NCBI GenBank assembly: GCA_016748015.1
Contig: JAAOMT010000197.1
Coordinates: 96,388-160,387, forward strand
Source of the DNA: Geosiphon pyriformis
Taxonomy: Eukaryota; Glomeromycota; Glomeromycetes; Archaeosporales; Geosiphonaceae
Direction: 5' to 3'
DNA: 64,000 nt
Shown: piece after piece, positions 45,355 through 58,079 of the stretch
How positions within the stretch are numbered: position 1 is the stretch's first letter
Layout: the number at the start of each line of letters is the position of its first letter
Translations under genes and position numbers: made by a program
The notes under the pieces: model-generated
Seen by the model: the letters and a program-made list of their open reading frames with translations, nothing else
Told to the model about the DNA's origin: nothing
Database searches by the model: none

Positions 45355-46328
45355 TGTTACCGAAGGTTTTTTGGTCTCTTTTCTTGAATGTTGTTAATGT
45401 CTGTTTGTTGCTAATTTCACGTTTTCTGGAAGCAGTTAAACCTCCAATAACTGAATTTATCTTCAAATTATCTTCTATAATTTGAATTGCTGGGCTTATC
45501 AGTGGAATGGCCAATTCCGTGCCAGTTGCTTTGTGTAGTTACGTTGTAGTAAACGTCAACTCTTTCCCAGGAATTGTTCATCTGGAAGCTCACTAAAAAT
45601 GTGTAGTTACTTTGCTGTGAAAGTCAACTCTTCTACAAGAATCTCGTCTGTAGGCTACCCTAATAATTATGATAAGAAAAGAAAAGAAAAATAAAAGAAA
45701 TGTAAAAGAAATAGAATTGTGTCAAGGGAAACGTTTTCTATTCAGGCCTGGAGTTACTAACAGATTACTGAAATTGGTAGCTAATCAATTTCAAAATGTT
45801 AGTTGTGTTGAGGGAATTTCAAGTGTAATAATCAAAGGATTTGGTTTTCGAATATTTAATTTTTATTTGAGATGTGTAAAAGGTGATTTGTTCTAATTAA
45901 GATATCTAAAGTAAGATACTATAATAAGATACTATGAGAAGATACATTTTCTTGAAGAGAGAAGCTCTTCTTTTATACAACTTGTTGTAGTACTAGTCTT
46001 TGAACTTGCACTTTTCTCTTTGCTACAATTTTGGTGAACTAAAGATACATTTCGGCAAACTACAAGTTATTTCACTGAACTATTGATTATTTCGGCCAAT
46101 TTTCATTAATTTCGGCGAATTTTGACTATGTTAAATGGTTCAGGGTATTGTGTAATTTGATCATCATAATTTCTATGGTACAAATCGGATTATTGATTGA
46201 GTAATGATATTTGATAATTTGATTAAATAATAAGTGATAATCGAAATGATAATAATATATGCTAATTAATAATAGGAATTATGAGGGTAATTTCATGCTA
46301 ATTAATAGCTAAAATTCTACTGGTAACA
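45355..46328 (-). repeat. 3' LTR of B2
   Basis: 974 bp. U3 array at 46026-46127; here the third unit still reads GCCGAAAT, giving three CpG-containing units. TATA-like element (minus strand TTGTATAAAAG) near 45973-45982. The purine tract GAGGAGGAGATTA lies at 46329-46341 on the minus strand. Confidence 0.92.
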
Positions 46329-47016
46329 TAATCTCCTCCTCGAGACTGAGCTCCATCGAAGTCCAAGCACTATCTGTGATGTTAAGATAGTGGTCCAAAA
46401 TAATTGAAGTGATCTGGTCTGAAAATTGTTGAAATTTCAGTTCTGTGAGTTTGCCAATGTATTGAATTTTCATTGGTTGCAGTATTGGATTTTGTAGGAC
46501 ATTTTCGCAAGTGTTGAACAAATCATAGAGTCTAAAAGCTGCTTTAAGTTTGTAGCGAGTATTTGTTGGTCCAGCTGCTGTCTTGAATTCTTTGTGAATT
46601 TGTTTTTGTATAGCTTCAGGAGTGATGTGTGTTGCTTCAAGTTCCAGTTTTCGTTCATAAAGTGTTTTTCCAATGTGAAAATATTTATAGATAAGAGTAT
46701 GTTCATTGTTCTGTTCATTAAGAAATAGTAGAAGTTTTTGTTGGATTGTGGCATTTGGTGGAATGTTAATAGGAGCAAATAAAAGGTTTTCTTTTAGTGC
46801 TTGCTTCAAAAGTTCTGGTAATTAAATTCCAGAGTGATCTCTTGTTTTTCTTCTATAAAGATGATAATTCTGAGAATTATTTACTACTGGGATTGTGGTT
46901 TCTTTCTAAATGTAATTAATTTGACTTCCATTAATCATTATGGATAAATCAGGAAGTGTTTTCAAGACTAACATTAATTTTTGGGATATTTGTTGAATAT
47001 TTCGGGAAATAATCAT
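46309..47016 (-). pseudogene. B2 ORF3
   Basis: Same length and start as B1 ORF3, with about two in-frame stops in the N-terminal third (Gln codons lost). The last 166 codons (46809-46309) are open: PPNATIQQKLLLFLN, AAFRLYDLFNTCENVL, YIGKLTELKFQQFSDQI, IILDHYLNITD. The C-terminal residues EEEI are encoded by the polypurine tract and the last seven codons by the LTR. Differences from B1 are mostly substitutions that preserve the helical pattern. Confidence 0.8.
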
Positions 47017-47329
47017 GATAAAATGTCTAATTAATAACAAAATTTGAAAAAAAATAAAGAAAATTATTTTTGGATATAGAATTTTTATTTGTTTTTAGGT
47101 TTGAATGTTTCTTGTAATTTTACTATTTTTGTTTTATGTTTTGTGTATTTAAAGAAGTTTTGTAAAAATGTTAAATTAAGTGTTCAAGTTTGGTTGTTGT
47201 TTTATTATAACTATTGGTTCTAAATTTTAAGGAATATCTTTAAGATTAACTAAAGAGAAATGTGTACCAATTTGTGGAATTAATGGTTCAAAATTGTTTC
47301 TGAAATAATAGTGTTTTAATCAATCTCTA

Positions 47330-48560
47330 TATGTAACTTTTGTTAGTACTTTGTCATTAAGTCTTAACTTGTATAATCTATTACCTAGAATTTCATGGAT
47401 ATAAAATAGTCTATTTTATTTGTTTTCAAATTTTCCACTCCATTGTTTTTCAGCCTTAGTTCTGTATAAAAGAACTTTATTTTCAACTTTAAATTCATTG
47501 GTAATTAGTGGTAGTTTGTTGTCATGCCTTTTTTTTTGTTAAGCTTAGGAGTGTTTAATATGAGTTGCTGCTATTCATCTTTTTTTTTTCAGTGTATTAA
47601 GAAAAGTGTAGACTTTTCTTTGAAATGTTTCTTGGAAGTTTTTTTTATTAATTGGTTGTACTAGATATGTTTCTACTGTAAAATTAATTGGTAATATTGC
47701 TGTCTTTCTATAAGTAATATCAAATAATATGTGTTTTATAGTATCTTGTTTTAGTGTTTTGTATATTAGTAACACTGATGAAATAAAAATATCTCATTCC
47801 TGTTCAAAATTCATTGAGACTTTGGCTAAAAATTCACACAATGTTTTGTTAAAACATTCTACAAGTCTATTTGTTTGAGAGTGATAAAATGATGATAGAA
47901 GTTTTTTGACATTAAATCATTTACAAATTTTTTGTATTAGATTGTTCACAAAATGTGTTCCTTGATCAGATAAGAGTTTAATTGGGCATCTATGTCTACA
48001 AATAATGTTTTCATAGATGAAATTTGCTACTGATTTTGCATCTGTTCTTTGAATGACTCTAGTTTTAGACCATTTGGTGAGATAATCTACTGCAACTGCA
48101 ATATAACAATTTCTTTGGGTTGTGATAGATAATGGTTTAACTAAATCAATTCCAACTCTGTCAAAAGATTATTCAACTTTGATTGGATTTAAAGGTTCTG
48201 TGGGGTGAGTTCCTTCTCTTCTTTGACAACTACTATAAGATTCTACATATTGTCAAATATTTTTTTGCATGTGGGGCCAAAAATAATGTTCAAGAATTCT
48301 TTGAATTGTTCCATTTCTTCCCAAGTGTGCTGAAGAAGAATCTGTGTATATGTTGTATAGAATCTCTTCCCAAGTGTGCTGAAAAAGAATCTGTATGCAT
48401 GTTGTATAGAATTGTTTCTTTTTTATTTTTTTATACTAATTAGAGTAATTGGTTTGGGTTTTTGTGATTTTTATAATAGATTTTGTTATAATGTATAAAA
48501 TATTGTTTTAATTGGTGTTGTAATCAATGTTTTTCACTTGGAGACCAATTTTCTGGTATA
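47330..48560 (-). pseudogene. B2 integrase
   Basis: The C-terminal barrel is at 47330-47460, the central core around 47880-48160 (TNR near the Glu block, a DQGT block near 47965, and a GIDLV block near 48140 read in reverse), and a zinc region near 48190-48310. A ~50-bp stretch around 48310-48420 is duplicated in tandem (CTTCCCAAGTGTGCTGAA...AGAATCTGT twice). Frames are short and broken. Confidence 0.78.
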
Positions 48561-48679
48561 GTAAGAGTCTCCAAATAGTTTTTGATATTGTTGTAATTTC
48601 TGGAATCTATTGTTATTTGGTTATTTTATTGATAGATTGGTAAGTTGTGGCGGAATTGTTGTTGGTATTAATCTTGTCT

Positions 48680-50100
48680 CATTTTTAAGAGGCTGTTAAC
48701 ATTAGTGTATAGTTTTTTTGGTTTGTGATGTACAATATATTTGTAGTCTACTAGGAAGTCATTCTATCAAGACTGTTTGGCACTTTGTTCAGCTTTCTTT
48801 TTATTAAGCTATTTAAGACCAATATTGTCAGTTATGATGTCAAATTTTTTCTATTCTTTAAATATTGTTGAAAGTGTTTGAGAGCCCAAATAATTGCAGC
48901 AGCTTTTAATTCAGTTGAGCCATACTTGAGTTCTGTTGGTTTGAGTGTTCTACTGGCATAGGCAATAACTTGTTTTTGGCCATTTTCATCCAATTGTGAT
49001 AAGATAGCACCAAATGCTATATGTAAAGCATCAGTGGTTAATTGGAACTATTTGTTGAAGTTTGAGTAAGCAAGAACTAGGGCTGTTGTTAGCTTTGTTT
49101 TAAGGGTTTCAAAAGCTTTCTGTTGTTTTTCTATCTATTGATATAACAGGTTTTTGTTGGTGAGATAATTGAATGGTTTGGCAATTTCTGAGAATTCTTT
49201 GATGAATTTTCGATAGTAGGAGGCTAATCCTACAAATCCTTATAGCTTTGTGGTATTTTTGGGAGTTTGAAAGTTTTTGACAGCACTGATTGTTTCAGAG
49301 TTTGGTTTGACTCCATCTTTGCTAACAATATGTCCAAAAAAAATTAAACTTGTTTTTCAAAGTAACATTTTTCAATGTTTAATTTCAATTCTGCTTTCTG
49401 TAACCATTGAAAAACTTCTCACATGTAAATAAGATGAGCTTCAAAACTTGGTAAGTACATATCAGTATTATCAAGATAGAAAACTACTAATTGTCATAAG
49501 AATTCTTCATATACAACATTCATGAATTGCTGGAATGTTGTTGGTGTATTACAAAGTCCAAAAAGCATAATATTGAACTCATAATTTTTTTTTTGAGTGG
49601 TAAATGCTGTTTTGGATCGATCTTTTGAGTCTATTTCGACTTGTCAATATCTACTTTTCAAGTTTAAAGTTGAAAAAAACTTGGCTTTTCCTAAAGCATC
49701 TAGCATGTCATCAATTCTTAAGAGAGAGTAAGCATCTTCAATTGTCACATTGTTTAGTTGGTAATAGTCAACACAAAATCTGATTTTTCCATTTTTTTTT
49801 TTAACCAAAACTACTGGTAAGGCCCATGAACTTTTTGATGGTTGAATCAATCCATTATTGAGCATTCTTTAGATCTTTTTTCTGATAAATTGGTGGCTAG
49901 TAGGTGGAACTTGATAGGCTTGTTGTTATTTTAATAGAGCATCTCCTGTATGGATTTGATGTTAAACAATATCAGCTTTTCCAAGATCATTATTGTCTTT
50001 TGCAAATATATCTGCAAATTCAGCTATTAGTTGTTTCAATTGTTTTTGTTATTGAAGTTCTAAGGGACCCATATTGATTTAAGAGAGTTTTTTTTTCAAA
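48680..50100 (-). pseudogene. B2 reverse transcriptase and RNase H
   Basis: The fingers and start of the palm are open at 49644-49865: SKSSWALPVVLVKKKNGKIRFC, VDYYQLNNVTIEDAYSLLRI, KAKFFSTLNLKSRY. The catalytic YLDN is at 49467-49478. RNase H is recognisable at about 48680-49060 by the ELKYGSTELKAAAIIWAL-type block near 48900. Multiple stops. Confidence 0.82.
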
Positions 50101-50559
50101 AGCTGATAGCTTTTAGTAGTAGGGATGATGTTTAAGTTGAGAAGTAGGTTATATCTTATAATTTCGATGAAATTGAAAACAATTTGAGGGTTTTTATTTT
50201 GGAAAATATTGCTGTATATGATTTCAATCTCTAATTTATTTAATAAGACAATAGAATAATTATTGGAGTTGTAGAATGTAACTCAAAATTTTTTCATTTC
50301 TTTGGGAATATAAACGTTTGAGATTGAGATTTCATGCTTTAAACAGATTTGTTTATTGGATTTAAAGATTTGTTGGATAGTGGTGGGTTTTGAGCAAGTG
50401 TAAATTTCGTGATGTTTTTCAAAAAGTGAAATAGTATTGGTTGGGGAAGTTAAAAAATCTGGTAAGATTCATTATGTGTATTGAGAGCTATGTTTACTGG
50501 AACTGTGAATTGTCCAGTTAAACCAAAATCTTGAGTTCTTCTTTTACTTTTTCCCAATT

Positions 50560-51720
50560 GTTCTCTGTTGTTAACTGATTGTAAATTCAAAATATTAATT
50601 AAGAGTAAGTAAATTGCTTGGGCAATCTTTTCAGCATGTTCAATCTTAAATGGTTTGTCTGTTTTATTCTATAACATAATAGTAATGTTTCCAGTATATT
50701 CTGTATCTATGACTTCTTCTCTGATATTGATTCTTTTGCTTGCCAATGATGATTGAGAAACAATTTGTACCATTGCTTCTGGTGGTATTTCAAAAGTAAT
50801 TTTGAGGTTGATTTTGGTTAAGGATTTTGGTTGAAGAACTAAAGTGTTTTTGCCAGAATATTTTAAGTCATATTCTGCATTAATTTCGTGGGCTTTTTCT
50901 GGTTTTATTCCTTGTCCATTGTTGTCAAAATATTTGAGTTGTAGGGCTGGTTAATTCTCAATAAAGTAGATTGGAGTTGTTGCAATTTCTTTTTCTGGCT
51001 CAAGTTCTCCAAACTCAATTTTCTTTTGGTCATCTTTGCTAAATAAGAAAATGCTAAGGGCATAGTATTTTGAACACTATTTATTATCACAAGACATGAT
51101 GTATTCTTCACATAATTAAATGTTTATTTGCTCCAATCATTGAATTTGAGCTTCTTGAGTTGAATAAGTGTAATTTGCAATTTGGTGATATGTTTTCACT
51201 TCATTTTCATAGTTGAATTCAGCTAATTCTATTGTGTATTCAATGTATTCAGCTTCTTTCATTTGGCAGACATCTTTTTGTGTGACTCCATTGATTAAAG
51301 CCATTGCTAAATCAAAAATCATTTCAGCATCATGAGGGTAGTGGTAGAGTTTATTGAGAATACTATTGTAAGCTGCATCAAAGGATGTTCCTCTTCTGAA
51401 TTTTTTCGAGATTGATAAAACATATTGGCAGGTTTAATCACATACTCCTCCTCTTATTGCAACATCAATCCAGTTTCATTCTTCTGATAACATATTTTCA
51501 CATGTGAGGCAAGGAGTGTTGTCTTATTTTCTACTTTTTTTAGAGTATTCAAATCATTTTTTATGGCATGTTTTACAAAAGTAGCAGATATGAGTTTTAT
51601 ATTTCTCTTCTGGGGAAATACATGCTCTAATTAATAAAAGTTTTTTTTTACAATCTTTGCATTTAAGTGGAATATAAGATGGTTGTTTCTGTGGTTCTGG
51701 TGTAGAGTATCTAACTACAT
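50560..51720 (-). pseudogene. B2 Cys-rich segment and dUTPase
   Basis: The Cys pairs are at about 51480-51595 (CYFCK and CLTC-type blocks in reverse), the linker at 51137-51322 (MIFDLAMALINGVTQKDVC, as in B1), and the dUTPase at about 50560-50900, with motif 1 (NAEYDLKYS), motif 2 (QSSLASK) and motif 3 near 50715 (VIDTEYTGNI). Motif 5 (FGLTG-like) is near 50525. Several stops. Confidence 0.78.
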
Positions 51721-51721
51721 T

Positions 51722-52590
51722 CTATACTTTGATCTCTTCAAAGATTTCTTGTTCTGTTTCTTCAGCCCAATTGGATGATGATTCAAAAGTCATAAAGATT
51801 TCAGTAATTGGTAGTTCTTTCTCCTCTTCAAATTCGAATACTGGGGTTTTTTCAGATTTTTTATTAAAAATATCACAAGTGGCAGGTACTCTGGTGTATT
51901 GTCCTTGGTATGAAATCTTCAATTTTTGGGTTTTCCAATCTAAATTTGTATTGGCTTTAAGAAACCAATCATTTCTGATAAGAGCTTGGTATTGTGGTGC
52001 ATCTATGACTAAAACTTTAACTGGAATGGTGATTCCATCAATGGTGAATGGAAAGTTGTCAATTTTTCTTATTGAGGTCTTTTTCATACTATCTGCAGTA
52101 ACAATAACCATTTGGGCTGGTCTGTTGACAGTTTGTTGGAGCTGTTGTATCAATTAGTAAGTGATAATACTTTCAGCTGATCCACTGTCTAGAATTAACT
52201 AAATTGGTTTTTCTTGAACTTCAGCTTTGGTATACATTGCTGTAATTGCTTTTTGTTTATTAACTGCTGCATTGCTAAGCAAGAATAGTGATTTATTTGC
52301 TTCAAATTCAAATGAGAATATGTCTGAAAGATTGGCATTTTGGGCAATTTGAGCTGATAGAATGGTATTGTTAAAAGAGTTTGATTTTGGTGCTGCAACT
52401 TTACTTTTAAAAAGTGCAATTTGTTGAAAATCTGATTCTTCAAGCATTGTGAAATAACTGGGTTGAGTATAGTAGTGATTGGGTCTTTGCTGACCAGAAT
52501 TTTGGGGAACCAATTGGTTGTTTGAATTGATTCTATTATTATTATTCTGAAATTGATTTTGAGGTGTGAATTGGTTATGTTGAACCAATC
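51722..52590 (-). pseudogene. B2 gag tail and aspartic protease
   Basis: 52199-52588 is open (Gln/Asn-rich gag tail and spacer with AQIAQNANLSDIFSFEFEA). The protease active site at 52181-52189 is an intact DSG (LDSGSAESIIT). 51722-52153 is open for 143 codons, with VKVLVIDAPQYQALIRNDWF. Two Gln codons have become stops just around the active site. Confidence 0.84.
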
Positions 52591-52599
52591 TTTGGGCTG

Positions 52600-54240
52600 G
52601 TACTTGATATTGTTATGTAGGTAGTTGTTAATACTATTAGATTGGTATAAGTTGTTAATATTACTGCTGTGGAGCAGACTGATAATAATTGTTCTGCTGT
52701 TGGAGTTTTAAAGAATAGTAGGCTGATGATAGAGGCTGATAAAGAGATTGCTGTGTTGAAGAATAATATTGATTACTCCTGTTTTGTTGGTCTCTTTGTA
52801 GTTTTCTGCAGTTTTGTTTTCAATGTCTTGAAATTCCACAGTAATAACAATTTTGGTTTTGACTGTTTGATAATGATGAGTAGTTGGTTTGGTTTTGTTG
52901 TTGTGATGGCTAATATCTTTGTGTTTGTTGTTGCTGTTGTTGATTGGTGAAATAGTTTTCAACCTTTTTTGTAAGTTGGTCAATCTTTTTTTCCACTGCT
53001 GAGCTGGTTTTTCCAATAGCAAGATTCACAAATTTGATATGATTTGCTTTTTCTATTGTTATTTCATAGTTCTTTGCATGTCTAATGACTGTTGTTAAAT
53101 CTTCTAAGACATATGGGTAAAATTTCTTGATTAATTTGTTTTTTAATTCTGCTATAAACTGATTCAAAATTTGAGCATTGAAATAATATTTATTGGTTTC
53201 CAATTGTCAAATTCATTGAAGAAGTTTGTTAAATCTCCCAAGATAGGTCATAACAGTTTTAGATGTTTCTTGTTTAATATTGTGAAAGCAATTGCAGAGA
53301 GTGATAGAGGTATTGTTGTCAGTAAATTGTTGTAAAAAAGCATCTTTGAATGCTTGCCAGTTTCCAAATGGTTCTTTTAAGTTTTCAAATCATTCTCCTG
53401 CAGTTTCTTGGAAAAAATATGGAATTGCTTTAAGCATTCTTGCTGCATTTCAACCATTTATATTTCCTGTTTTTTGAACTTTGTCAAGTCATTTTTGAGG
53501 GCTGGTATTATTATCTTTATCAGTAAATTCTGGAATTTTTGCAATATAAGCAGTTGCCATTTCTTTTTTGTTTTTTATAGTTTTTTCTTGTTCTGATTCA
53601 GTTTTTTCACTTTCCAAGTTTTCTGAATGATTACTTTCATTTTTTTGTAAGTAATCAATAATATTGGTGCTGGTTGATATTGGTTTCTACTGTTGAATAG
53701 GACTTTTAGATAACTGAAAATCTTCTGGTCTGGAGAAACAGGTAAGTGGTGAACTTGGTGTTTGTGATTAAGCAAGTAAAATTGGAAATAGTATAATAAA
53801 AAGTGGTAATTTGATACTGGTTTCTTGTTCAGGTGTTTGCAAGTGTTTAGCAGTTGTCTTTGGTGGTATTGAAGTGTTTAAAGTGGTTTTTGAATATTGT
53901 TTCACTTTTTGTTTGTCTTTGTTGCTTGTTTTTGTTTCTGATTTAAAGTCAAAAAAGTATTTGAATTATATTGGATATTTTTCTTTACAATACTGAATAA
54001 TGCTAAAGTTAAGTTCTTGAAAATAGGTGGCAAGTGTTTCACTGTTAAGGTTTTCAGTTCTCAATTGTGAATAGTGCAATAAATTATTGTAGAAGTGGTT
54101 TTTAACTTCTGAAATATTGTAGTTTCCAAAAAGATAATTGTTGATGCAGTTTTCAATGTATTGGTATACTGATTTCTTAACAACTTTAATTCTGTCTGAG
54201 ATGTTGAATCTTTGCTTACAGTGGGTGTAAATCAATTAAT
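52600..54240 (-). pseudogene. B2 gag: N-terminal segment, capsid, zinc knuckle
   Basis: The N-terminal helical segment 54235-53966 is open (CKQRFNISDRIKVVKKSVYQ). The capsid is about 53600-52910 with several TGA-for-Trp and TAA-for-Gln changes. An intact zinc knuckle lies near 52835-52880 in reverse: CYYCGISRHWKQNC. It matches the same parts of B1. Confidence 0.82.
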
Positions 54241-54322
54241 AATACTCTAGAGTTGTTGTGTCTGGTGTGGTCACCACTTTGAAATTGTTATTGCTGTGTT
54301 ATTTCTGTAGAAGAGCACCAAA

Positions 54323-55303
54323 TGTTACTGAAGGTTTTTTGGTCTTTTTTCTTAAATGTTGTTAATGTTTGTTTGTTGCTAATTTTATGTTTTCTGGAAG
54401 CAGTTAAACCTTTAATAACTGAATTTATCTTCAAATTATTTTCTATAATTTGAACTGCTAGGCTTATTAGTGGAATGGCCAATTCCGTGCCAGTTGCTTT
54501 GTGTAGTTACATTGTAGTAAATGTCAACTCTTTTCCAAAAATTGCTCATCTGAAAGCTCACTAAAAATGTGTAGTTACTTTGCTGTGAAAGTCAACTCTT
54601 TTACAGGAATTTTGTCTGTAGGCTACCCTAATAATTATGATAAGAAAAAAAAAAAAAAATAAAAAAAATGTAAAAAAATAGAATTGTGTCAAGGGAAACG
54701 TTTTCTATTCAGGCCTAGAGTTATTAACAGATTACTGAAATTGGTAGCTAATTAATTTCAAAATGTTAGTTGTGTTGAGGGAATTTCAAGTGTAATAATC
54801 AAAGGATTTGGTTTTCGAATATTTAATTTTTATTTGAGATGTGTAAAAGGTGATTTGTTTCAATTAAGATATCTAAAGTAAGATACTATGTTAAGATGCT
54901 ATGAGAAGATGAGAAAATAAATTTTCTTGAAGAGAAAAGCTCTTTTTTTATACAACTTGTTGTAGTACTATTCTTTGAACTTGCACTTTTCCCTTTGCTA
55001 TAATTTGGGTAAACTAAAGATATATTTCAGCAAACTACAAGTTATTTCACTGAACTATTGATTATTTCGGCCAATTTTCATTAATTTCGGCGAATTTTGA
55101 CTATGTTAAATGGTTCAGAGTATTGTATAATTTGATTATCTTAATTTCTAAGATACAAATTGGATTATTGATTGAGTAATGATATTTGATAATTTGATTA
55201 AATAATAAGTGATAATCAAAATAATAATAATATATGCTAATTAATAATAGGAATTATGAATGTAATTTCATGCTAATTAATAGTTAAAATTCTACTGGTA
55301 ACA
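54323..55303 (-). repeat. 5' LTR of B2
   Basis: 981 bp. U3 array at about 55003-55101 with CCGAAAT units, TATA-like element near 54945. The primer-binding site TGGTGCTCTTCTAC follows on the minus strand at about 54307-54320, 2 nt beyond the LTR. Confidence 0.92.
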
Positions 55304-56431
55304 TTGTCAAAATTGAGAAATTATTGTCATCTAAAATGAGGCTTATCATACAACTCAAATACTTTAACAACAATGGTTAAAGAATCAAGCCAGAAAAAGT
55401 CTACAATATAGATGCTGGATATAATTTACAATATTCAGGAAAAAATACTTTGGTCCTTCAACCAAAATCTTTAACAAAAATCAACTTTAGAATTGCTCTC
55501 AAAATTCTACCAGGAGCAATAGTCCAAATTGCTTCCGGATCATCCTTAGCCAGCAAAAAAATCAATGTCAGAGGAGGAGTTATAGATGCAAAATACACTG
55601 GAGATATTACTATTATGTTACAAAATGAAACAAACAAATCATTCAAGATTGAACATGTTAAAAAAATTGTTCAAGCAATTTATCTATCTTTAATTAACAT
55701 TTCGAATTTACAATTAGTTAACAACAGAAAATAATTAAGAAAAAGTAAAAAAGAAACTCAAAATTTTGATTTAACTGGATGATTTACAGTTTCAGTAAAC
55801 ATTACTTTTAATACACAAAGTAAATTTTACCAGATTTTACAACTTTTTCAACCAATTATCATTTCATCTTTTGGAGAATATCACGAAATCTATACTTGTT
55901 TAAAACCTATCACTAGTCAACAAATCTTTGAATCCAATGAACAAATCTGTTTGAAACATAAAATCTCAATTCTAAATGTTTATATACCAAAAAAAATGAA
56001 AAAATTTTGAGTTATATTTTACAATCCCAACAATTATTTCATTATTCTATTAAATAAATTAGAAATTGGAATCATATATAACAACATCTTTCAAGATGAA
56101 AATCCTTAAATTGTCTCTAATTTTATTGAAATTGTAAAACATATTTTACTTCCCAACTCAAACATCATTGCTATTACTGAAAACTACCTTTTTTTAGAAG
56201 AAAAATTTTTTCAAATCAACATGAATCTCTTAGAATCTCAATAACAAAAACAATTAAAACAGTTAATAGCTGAATTTGTTGATATATTTGCAAAAAACAA
56301 CAATAATCTTGGAAAAACTGATATTATTCAACATCAAATTTATACAGACAATGTTTCATTAAAATGTTAACAAGTTTATTGAGTACCATTTGCCAGCCAC
56401 TAATTTATTAAGAAAAAAGTCCGAAGAATAC
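55304..56431 (+). pseudogene. Element E: fragment of a third B-family pol (dUTPase to early RT)
   Basis: Plus-strand fragment caught between B2 and C. The best-preserved dUTPase in the window: motif 1 DAGYNLQYSGK near 55412, motif 2 ASGSSLASKK near 55533, motif 3 GGVIDAKYTGDI near 55576 with the conserved Asp and Tyr, motif 4 region EHVKKIVQAI near 55651. Open 55450-55734. The sequence then follows B1 through the spacer (QIFESNEQICLKHKISI) into the RT N-terminus (KQLKQLIAEFVDIFAKNNNNL near 56250). No LTR of E is in the window. The right end is cut by C; the left end is at the B2 duplication. Confidence 0.85.
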
Positions 56432-57241
56432 TATTACAGGTAATTATTTGGTTTTAAAGCAAATAACAAACCTATAACTTAGTGCTCAATTGATATAATA
56501 ATGTTAATATCTGAAGGTTTTCGTAATCTGAAGATTTTGGTTGGTCTAAAGGTTTTGTTGTGGAGTTTTTTGTATAATGGACAGAGATTCAATTGTTGTC
56601 TTCTTAGTAGCTTCTTGGAATTACAATTCTGTTAAATTTCTTTTTCAGCATAGTGGCTGGTAATCTGGCAGAGATGCTCTTCTGGTAAGCTCTCCTTAAA
56701 TTCTCAATATTATACTCTTCCTTTGAGGTCTTTTACCAGGCTATCCTTGATGTCAATAATTCAGTGCTTTCTTTTTTTAGTCAATTAGTAAAACAAAAAG
56801 AAATAATAAAAAAAGAAAATAAAAAAAAAATAAAGAAATAAGCCAAGACAATGAGTATTAGTATTCTATTAATAGTTATGATCAAGAGCTATTGTTCTAG
56901 TGTGATTAAGTATTAATTACTATCAACATGAAGTGTTGATAGTAGAGAGTAGATTAAGATAATGAATAATTATTTATTGATATTTGTAAATAAAAGATTG
57001 CTTAAATTAAATCTAAACTAAAAGGTCTTCCTTTTTTTCTTCTAATGCTATCACTATATATACATAATTGATGTTTTACAAGATTGCTTATATTCTTGAG
57101 CAATATGCTATGATTTTTTAAGCAATGTGTCCTAATTTTTTAACATTACTCCACATTGCTGAGCAATGTGCTCATGTGTTAAATACTACTTTTTTATTGG
57201 TCTACTATTTTCTATATCTGTTTTTCTTTTTATGAGTAACA
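56432..57241 (-). repeat. 3' LTR of C with an AGCAATGTG array
   Basis: 810 bp, ends TGTTAC and GTAATA. The downstream two-thirds match the A1 and D LTRs (TTGATCATAACTATT, T-rich tract, GCTTACCAGAAG). The U3 repeat zone (57083-57170) is different: copies of TTGCTnAnnAGCAAT including a perfect inverted repeat at 57152-57170 (9-bp arms CACATTGCT and AGCAATGTG, 1-nt centre). Confidence 0.85.
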
Positions 57242-57249
57242 TTATCTCT

Positions 57250-57600
57250 TCCTTTTAATATTGAGCTTCATCAAAATTCTCATTTTGAATTATGTCAAAT
57301 ACTTTTTTTCAAGTAGCATCTGTTCCACTCTACTCTTTATTTTTTCAATTTGTGAGTTGTTTATTCTTCCTCATTGGTTGATGGTTATTGTTTCCATGTT
57401 AAAGTATAACAATACTTCTGAGTAGTTTTGGAATATAGTATATAGTTGATAAATAGTCTTGATGTGTAGTGTCAAATTTGTTTTCTTTCCAATAATATCT
57501 TCAATGTTCCAGATTATCTTTTGATTGAAGATTCTCTTGGATTTGTCAAGATATAACTTCTGAATATCTATTTTTTGTCCCAATTGATAGTAGCAGTATG
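57250..57600 (-). pseudogene. C ORF3 (C-terminal part)
   Basis: Open for 70 codons (57583-57371): MGQKIDIQKLYLDKSKRIFN, IEDIIGKKTNLTLHIKTIYQ, LYTIF, VLLYFNMETITINQ. It lines up with D ORF3 (MGQHINIQNLYMDKTKQLF, KHFVGKNNLS, RAIYQIHTAF, ILLNKTINRVTSNQ). The rest continues out of frame to a DEAQY-like end near 57255. Function unknown. Confidence 0.75.
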
Positions 57601-58079
57601 ATATTAGAAATTAGTCTATCTATTGGTTTTAATTTTCTTTTGCCAGTTTTTCTGTTGGAACTATAATGGTTATCTTTCCAAAAGTGTTCTTTATTTTTTC
57701 TACTATTTTATCTGACCAGTTTATTGACTGTTTCTGTGGTCACTGGTATAGTGTGTTTTTCCCTTTTTGTTTGGTGTTTTAATAACAGATTGTTTGGTTG
57801 TTAATGATAATTTCCATGTTTACTTGCTGTTAACTTAAAGCCTAAAACAATTGTTAAGCTAAAGTGTGAATATGGTCTGGTATTTCCATTTTTTTTTGGT
57901 GCTTTTGTCACATATATTGTGTCTTTATATACTTTTTTGGTTGTTTAATTTAACATGTTTGGTTCAATAATTATGATTGGTTTCAGGTCTCATGAAATCT
58001 CATTTGGTTAGACTAGTATTCTCTGTGCTTCTAATTGTGGAATATTACTAGTGAATGGTGACATTATATGATAATATGG

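Larger units (their letters stand above)
45355..55303 (-). mobile_element. Full-length Ty3/Gypsy-type LTR retrotransposon B2
   Basis: 9.95 kb, same family as B1, opposite orientation. LTRs 54323-55303 (5') and 45355-46328 (3'); ends TGTTACC and GGTAACA. Flanks TCGT (45351-45354) and TTGT (55304-55307) fit a 4-bp duplication with one CpG C-to-T change. The gene order equals B1. It retains some sites lost in B1 (protease DSG, zinc knuckle) but has many stops. Confidence 0.93.

Noticed and set aside
55450-55734. Host dUTPase gene.
   Set aside because: Upstream and downstream sequence follow B1 pol into the RT N-terminus, so it is a retroelement fragment (E).
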